Below, one piece after another: positions 13,262 to 15,747 of a stretch of DNA of 15,747 bases. A program made the translations under genes and the position numbers. The notes below the pieces were generated by a model. That model did no database searches, had not been told where the DNA came from, and saw only the letters and a list, made by a program, of their open reading frames with translations. Each line of letters begins with the position of its first letter. Within the stretch, counting starts at the first letter, position 1. Source of the stretch: an uncultured Lachnospiraceae bacterium (GTDB taxonomy: Bacteria; Bacillota_A; Clostridia; Lachnospirales; Lachnospiraceae); assembly GCA_902796775.1 (NCBI GenBank), contig CADBQK010000361.1, positions 1-15,747 of the forward strand, written 5' to 3'.

Positions 13262-15673
13262 TTATCTCGCAACAATATTGACGATCTTCTTCGGCACATA
13301 GATCTCTTTGATCACATTGCCGGTCAGCCTGTCGCCAAGCACCTCTTTCGCTCTGGCGATGACATCTTCCTTAGCCTCGGATTCCCCGACCATCATAACG
13401 CCCTTCGTCTTGCCGTTAAGCTGGACAGCAATCTCTACTTCAGTATCCTTCATAGCTTCCGGATCATATACCGGCCAGCTGTTATCGTAGACAGAAGTAT
13501 TATGGCCAAGCTGGCTCCACAGCTCCTCAGCCACATGCGGTGCAAACGGGGAAAGCAGGATAACAGCTGTCTCCAGTGTTTCCTTGTCAACGCCGCCCTT
13601 CCGGCCAAGATCCATCAGTTTATTGTTGTACTCCATAAACCCGGAAATGACCGTATTGAGTGAGAATGCCTCAATCCTGTTCGTAATGTCATAAACCAGG
13701 CGGTTGCGCAGCTTGATGAGCTCCGGCGTTGCCTTCACATCTTTCTCCATGTTGTCCTGGACCATATTCCAGAAACGGTTCAGGAAGCGGTAAACGCCAT
13801 CGATCCCGCGGTCATCCCACTCGGAATCCAGCTCAGGCGGACCTACAAAGAGCTCATACATACGCAGGGAATCACAGCCGTAATCGCGTACGAGATCATC
13901 CGGAGAGACCACATTGCCCTTGGACTTGCTCATCTTGATCCCGTTTTTACCGGTGATCATGCCCTGGTTGAACAGCTTGATGAAAGGCTCCTCAAAATCA
14001 ACTGCGCCGATATCATACAGGAACTTTGTATAGAAGCGGGAATACAGCAGGTGAAGGACTGCATGCTCAACACCGCCGATATACATATCGACCGGCAGAT
14101 ACTTATCTGCCTTCTCCCTGGAGACCAGCTCTTCCTTATTTTTATTATCCACATAGCGAAGGAAATACCAGGAAGAACCTGCCCACTGAGGCATGGTGTT
14201 TGCTTCCCTCCTGGCAGGCCCGCCGCACTGCGGACAAGTCGTATTCATCCAGGAATCGATTGCTGCCAGCGGGGACTCACCGGTACCTGTCGGCTGGTAG
14301 GACTCCACATCCGGCAGAAGCAGAGGAAGCTCTTCCTCAGGCACTGCCACTGCCCCGCACTTTTCGCAATGTACGATCGGGATCGGCTCGCCCCAGTATC
14401 TCTGACGGGAGAAGACCCAGTCCCTGAGCTTGTAGTTGACCGTCTTCTTACCAAGACCTCTCTTTTCGATCATTAGAGGCGCTTCCTGCTTAAGGACAGC
14501 AGATTCCATACCGTTCCACTCGCCGGAATTGATCATTGTGCCGGAAGCCTCCGTGTAAGCCTCCTGCATATCCGGGATCTCCTTGCCATCCTTTGCAATG
14601 ACCTGAACGATCGGGATACCAAACTTCTTTGCAAACTCAAAGTCACGGTCATCATGAGCGGGTACGCACATGATCGCGCCGGTACCATAATCTGCCAGTA
14701 CGTAATCAGAAAGCCAGATCGGGATCTTCTCATTGTTCAGAGGATTGATTGCATAGCTTCCGGTGAATACGCCAGTCTTCTCCTTGTCCTGCAGACGATC
14801 CACATTGGACTTCATGGAAGAATCATAGATGTATTTGTCGACTGCTTCCCGGGTCTCATCTGTCGCAAGTGAAGCTGCCAGCGCATGCTCCGGAGCAAGT
14901 ACCATAAAAGTCGCGCCGTAAAGAGTATCCGGACGAGTGGTATAAACGCGGATCTTCTCATCGCTTCCATCCACTGCAAAATCGATCTCTGCGCCGTAAG
15001 ACTTGCCGATCCAGTCTGTCTGCATCTTCTTAACCTTCTCCGGCCACTCCAGCTTGTCCAGATCTGCAAGCAGACGATCTGCATATTTGGTGATCCTGAG
15101 CATCCACTGCTTGAGATCTTTCTTTGTCACCTCGGCGCCGCAGCGCTCGCAGCGGCCGTTCACAACTTCCTCATTGGCAAGACCGGTCTTGCAGGAAGGA
15201 CACCAGTTGATCGGCATCTCCTTCTCATAGGCAAGGCCTGCCTTGAACATCTTAACAAAGATCCACTGAGTCCACTTGTAGAAATCCGGATCAGTGGTGT
15301 TAACTTCCATATCCCAGTCATAGACAGCAGCAATCTGCTTGATCTGCCTCTTGATGTTTGCGATATTCTCTGCAGTGGACTTCGCCGGATGCACACCCAT
15401 CTTGATTGCATAGTTCTCAGCCGGAAGTCCAAAAGCATCCCAGCCCATCGGATGGATCACATGATAACCGTGAAGCATCTTGTAGCGGCTCCAGGCATCG
15501 GAGATCACATAGCCGCGCCAATGACCGACATGAAGACCGTTGCCGGACGGATACGGAAACATATCCAGGCAGTAATACTTGGGCTTCTTGCCGTCATCGA
15601 CATTAACCGGATGCTCTTCCCAGTTTTTTCTCCACTTCTCTTCCACCTGTGTGTGGTTATAGCTAATCGACAT
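13262..15673 (-). CDS. leuS: Leucyl-tRNA synthetase
   Basis: Charges tRNA-Leu with leucine in the cytosol. The 803 residues fit the bacterial class I enzyme. The ATP site motif PYPSGNGLHVGHWRGY holds the HIGH-type signature HVGH (48-51), and the second signature is KMSKS (580-584). A zinc-binding Cys cluster is seen at Cys159, 162, 176 and 179, and a second CEKCG/CPQCGG pair lies ahead of the MPQWAGSSWYFLRY block. The CP1 editing domain has TTRPDTLYGATF and GAIMCVPAHDDRDFEFA. The C-terminal anticodon-binding domain ends in IKEIYVPKKIVNIVAR. ATG 15673 has AAAGGA upstream at slightly long spacing (10 bases). No terminator is evident after it, so the HTH-nucleotidyltransferase gene may be co-transcribed. 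Confidence 0.98.
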   Translation of the reverse strand: MSISYNHTQVEEKWRKNWEEHPVNVDDGKKPKYYCLDMFPYPSGNGLHVGHWRGYVISDAWSRYKMLHGYHVIHPMGWDAFGLPAENYAIKMGVHPAKSTAENIANIKRQIKQIAAVYDWDMEVNTTDPDFYKWTQWIFVKMFKAGLAYEKEMPINWCPSCKTGLANEEVVNGRCERCGAEVTKKDLKQWMLRITKYADRLLADLDKLEWPEKVKKMQTDWIGKSYGAEIDFAVDGSDEKIRVYTTRPDTLYGATFMVLAPEHALAASLATDETREAVDKYIYDSSMKSNVDRLQDKEKTGVFTGSYAINPLNNEKIPIWLSDYVLADYGTGAIMCVPAHDDRDFEFAKKFGIPIVQVIAKDGKEIPDMQEAYTEASGTMINSGEWNGMESAVLKQEAPLMIEKRGLGKKTVNYKLRDWVFSRQRYWGEPIPIVHCEKCGAVAVPEEELPLLLPDVESYQPTGTGESPLAAIDSWMNTTCPQCGGPARREANTMPQWAGSSWYFLRYVDNKNKEELVSREKADKYLPVDMYIGGVEHAVLHLLYSRFYTKFLYDIGAVDFEEPFIKLFNQGMITGKNGIKMSKSKGNVVSPDDLVRDYGCDSLRMYELFVGPPELDSEWDDRGIDGVYRFLNRFWNMVQDNMEKDVKATPELIKLRNRLVYDITNRIEAFSLNTVISGFMEYNNKLMDLGRKGGVDKETLETAVILLSPFAPHVAEELWSQLGHNTSVYDNSWPVYDPEAMKDTEVEIAVQLNGKTKGVMMVGESEAKEDVIARAKEVLGDRLTGNVIKEIYVPKKIVNIVAR

Positions 15674-15723
15674 AAGGGTTTCGTCCTTTCCTTCTTCTTC
15701 TTTCTATTCTGATTATCATGTGC

Positions 15724-15745
15724 AGACAGCTTCATCTGGCTGTCT
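15724..15745 (-). other. Hairpin upstream of leuS at the window edge
   Basis: A perfect 7-bp stem AGACAGC/GCTGTCT with an 8-base loop, about 50 bases before leuS. On the minus strand it is followed by GCACATGATAATC, so it lacks the T run of a terminator. leuS genes of Firmicutes often have T-box leaders, but the T-box core would lie outside the window, so no such call can be made. Confidence 0.4.
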
Positions 15746-15747
15746 TA

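Noticed and set aside
14885..15712. 275-residue open frame on the plus strand opposite leuS
   Set aside because: It lies antisense to conserved leuS motifs and has no protein-family features.

Overview
The window looks chromosomal and comes from a Gram-positive anaerobe of the class Clostridia, most likely Lachnospiraceae. This rests on the gene set: a Rex regulator beside a YdiF-type ABC-F gene, a pyruvate kinase with the extra C-terminal mobile domain, and a nucleotidyltransferase of a type I know mainly from Lachnospiraceae. Strong GGAGG-type ribosome sites and TTGACT/TATAAT promoters agree. I see no insertion sequence, phage gene, CRISPR array, tRNA or rRNA. Almost every gene is ordinary housekeeping; the interest lies in unusual variants and in the regulatory DNA.

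Layout, left to right (all minus strand except the ABC-F gene). (1) 1-2387: yebC, proC and a lipid kinase of the DagK/YegS type (cut by the window edge) form a tight operon transcribed leftward from a strong promoter at 2359-2387. (2) 2485-3881: a CNNM/CorC-type membrane protein with its own strong terminator. Its membrane domain has lost the usual metal-site residues. (3) 4018-7729: rex, nnr (NAD(P)HX repair) and alr (alanine racemase family). rex is driven by an excellent extended -10 promoter with two tandem TTGTGAA half-sites just upstream. A hairpin separates rex from nnr, so nnr-alr may be partly uncoupled. The racemase lacks three conserved active-site residues. (4) 7802-9962: a YdiF-like ABC-F protein on the plus strand, divergent from rex, with a TTGATA-N17-TATAAT promoter, a possible 15-codon leader ORF that overlaps its start codon, and a strong terminator. 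(5) 9967-11824: pyk, with a 24-bp in-frame tandem duplication of its 3' end and a REP-like perfect hairpin beyond it. (6) 11921-13150: an XRE helix-turn-helix fused in frame to a sugar-nucleotide-type nucleotidyltransferase, with a second strong ribosome site and ATG at the domain junction. (7) 13196-13251: a degenerate 8-bp tandem repeat. (8) 13262-15673: leuS, with a hairpin upstream at the window edge.

Functionally, rex (NADH/NAD+ sensing) and nnr (repair of damaged NADH) share a redox-cofactor theme. yebC, leuS and the ABC-F gene act on translation; proC, pyk and alr are central or amino-acid metabolism. I see no obvious multi-gene novel system. The best leads are the HTH-nucleotidyltransferase gene with two start sites, the racemase with a rebuilt cofactor site, the CNNM protein with a degenerate metal site, and the ABC-F leader ORF.
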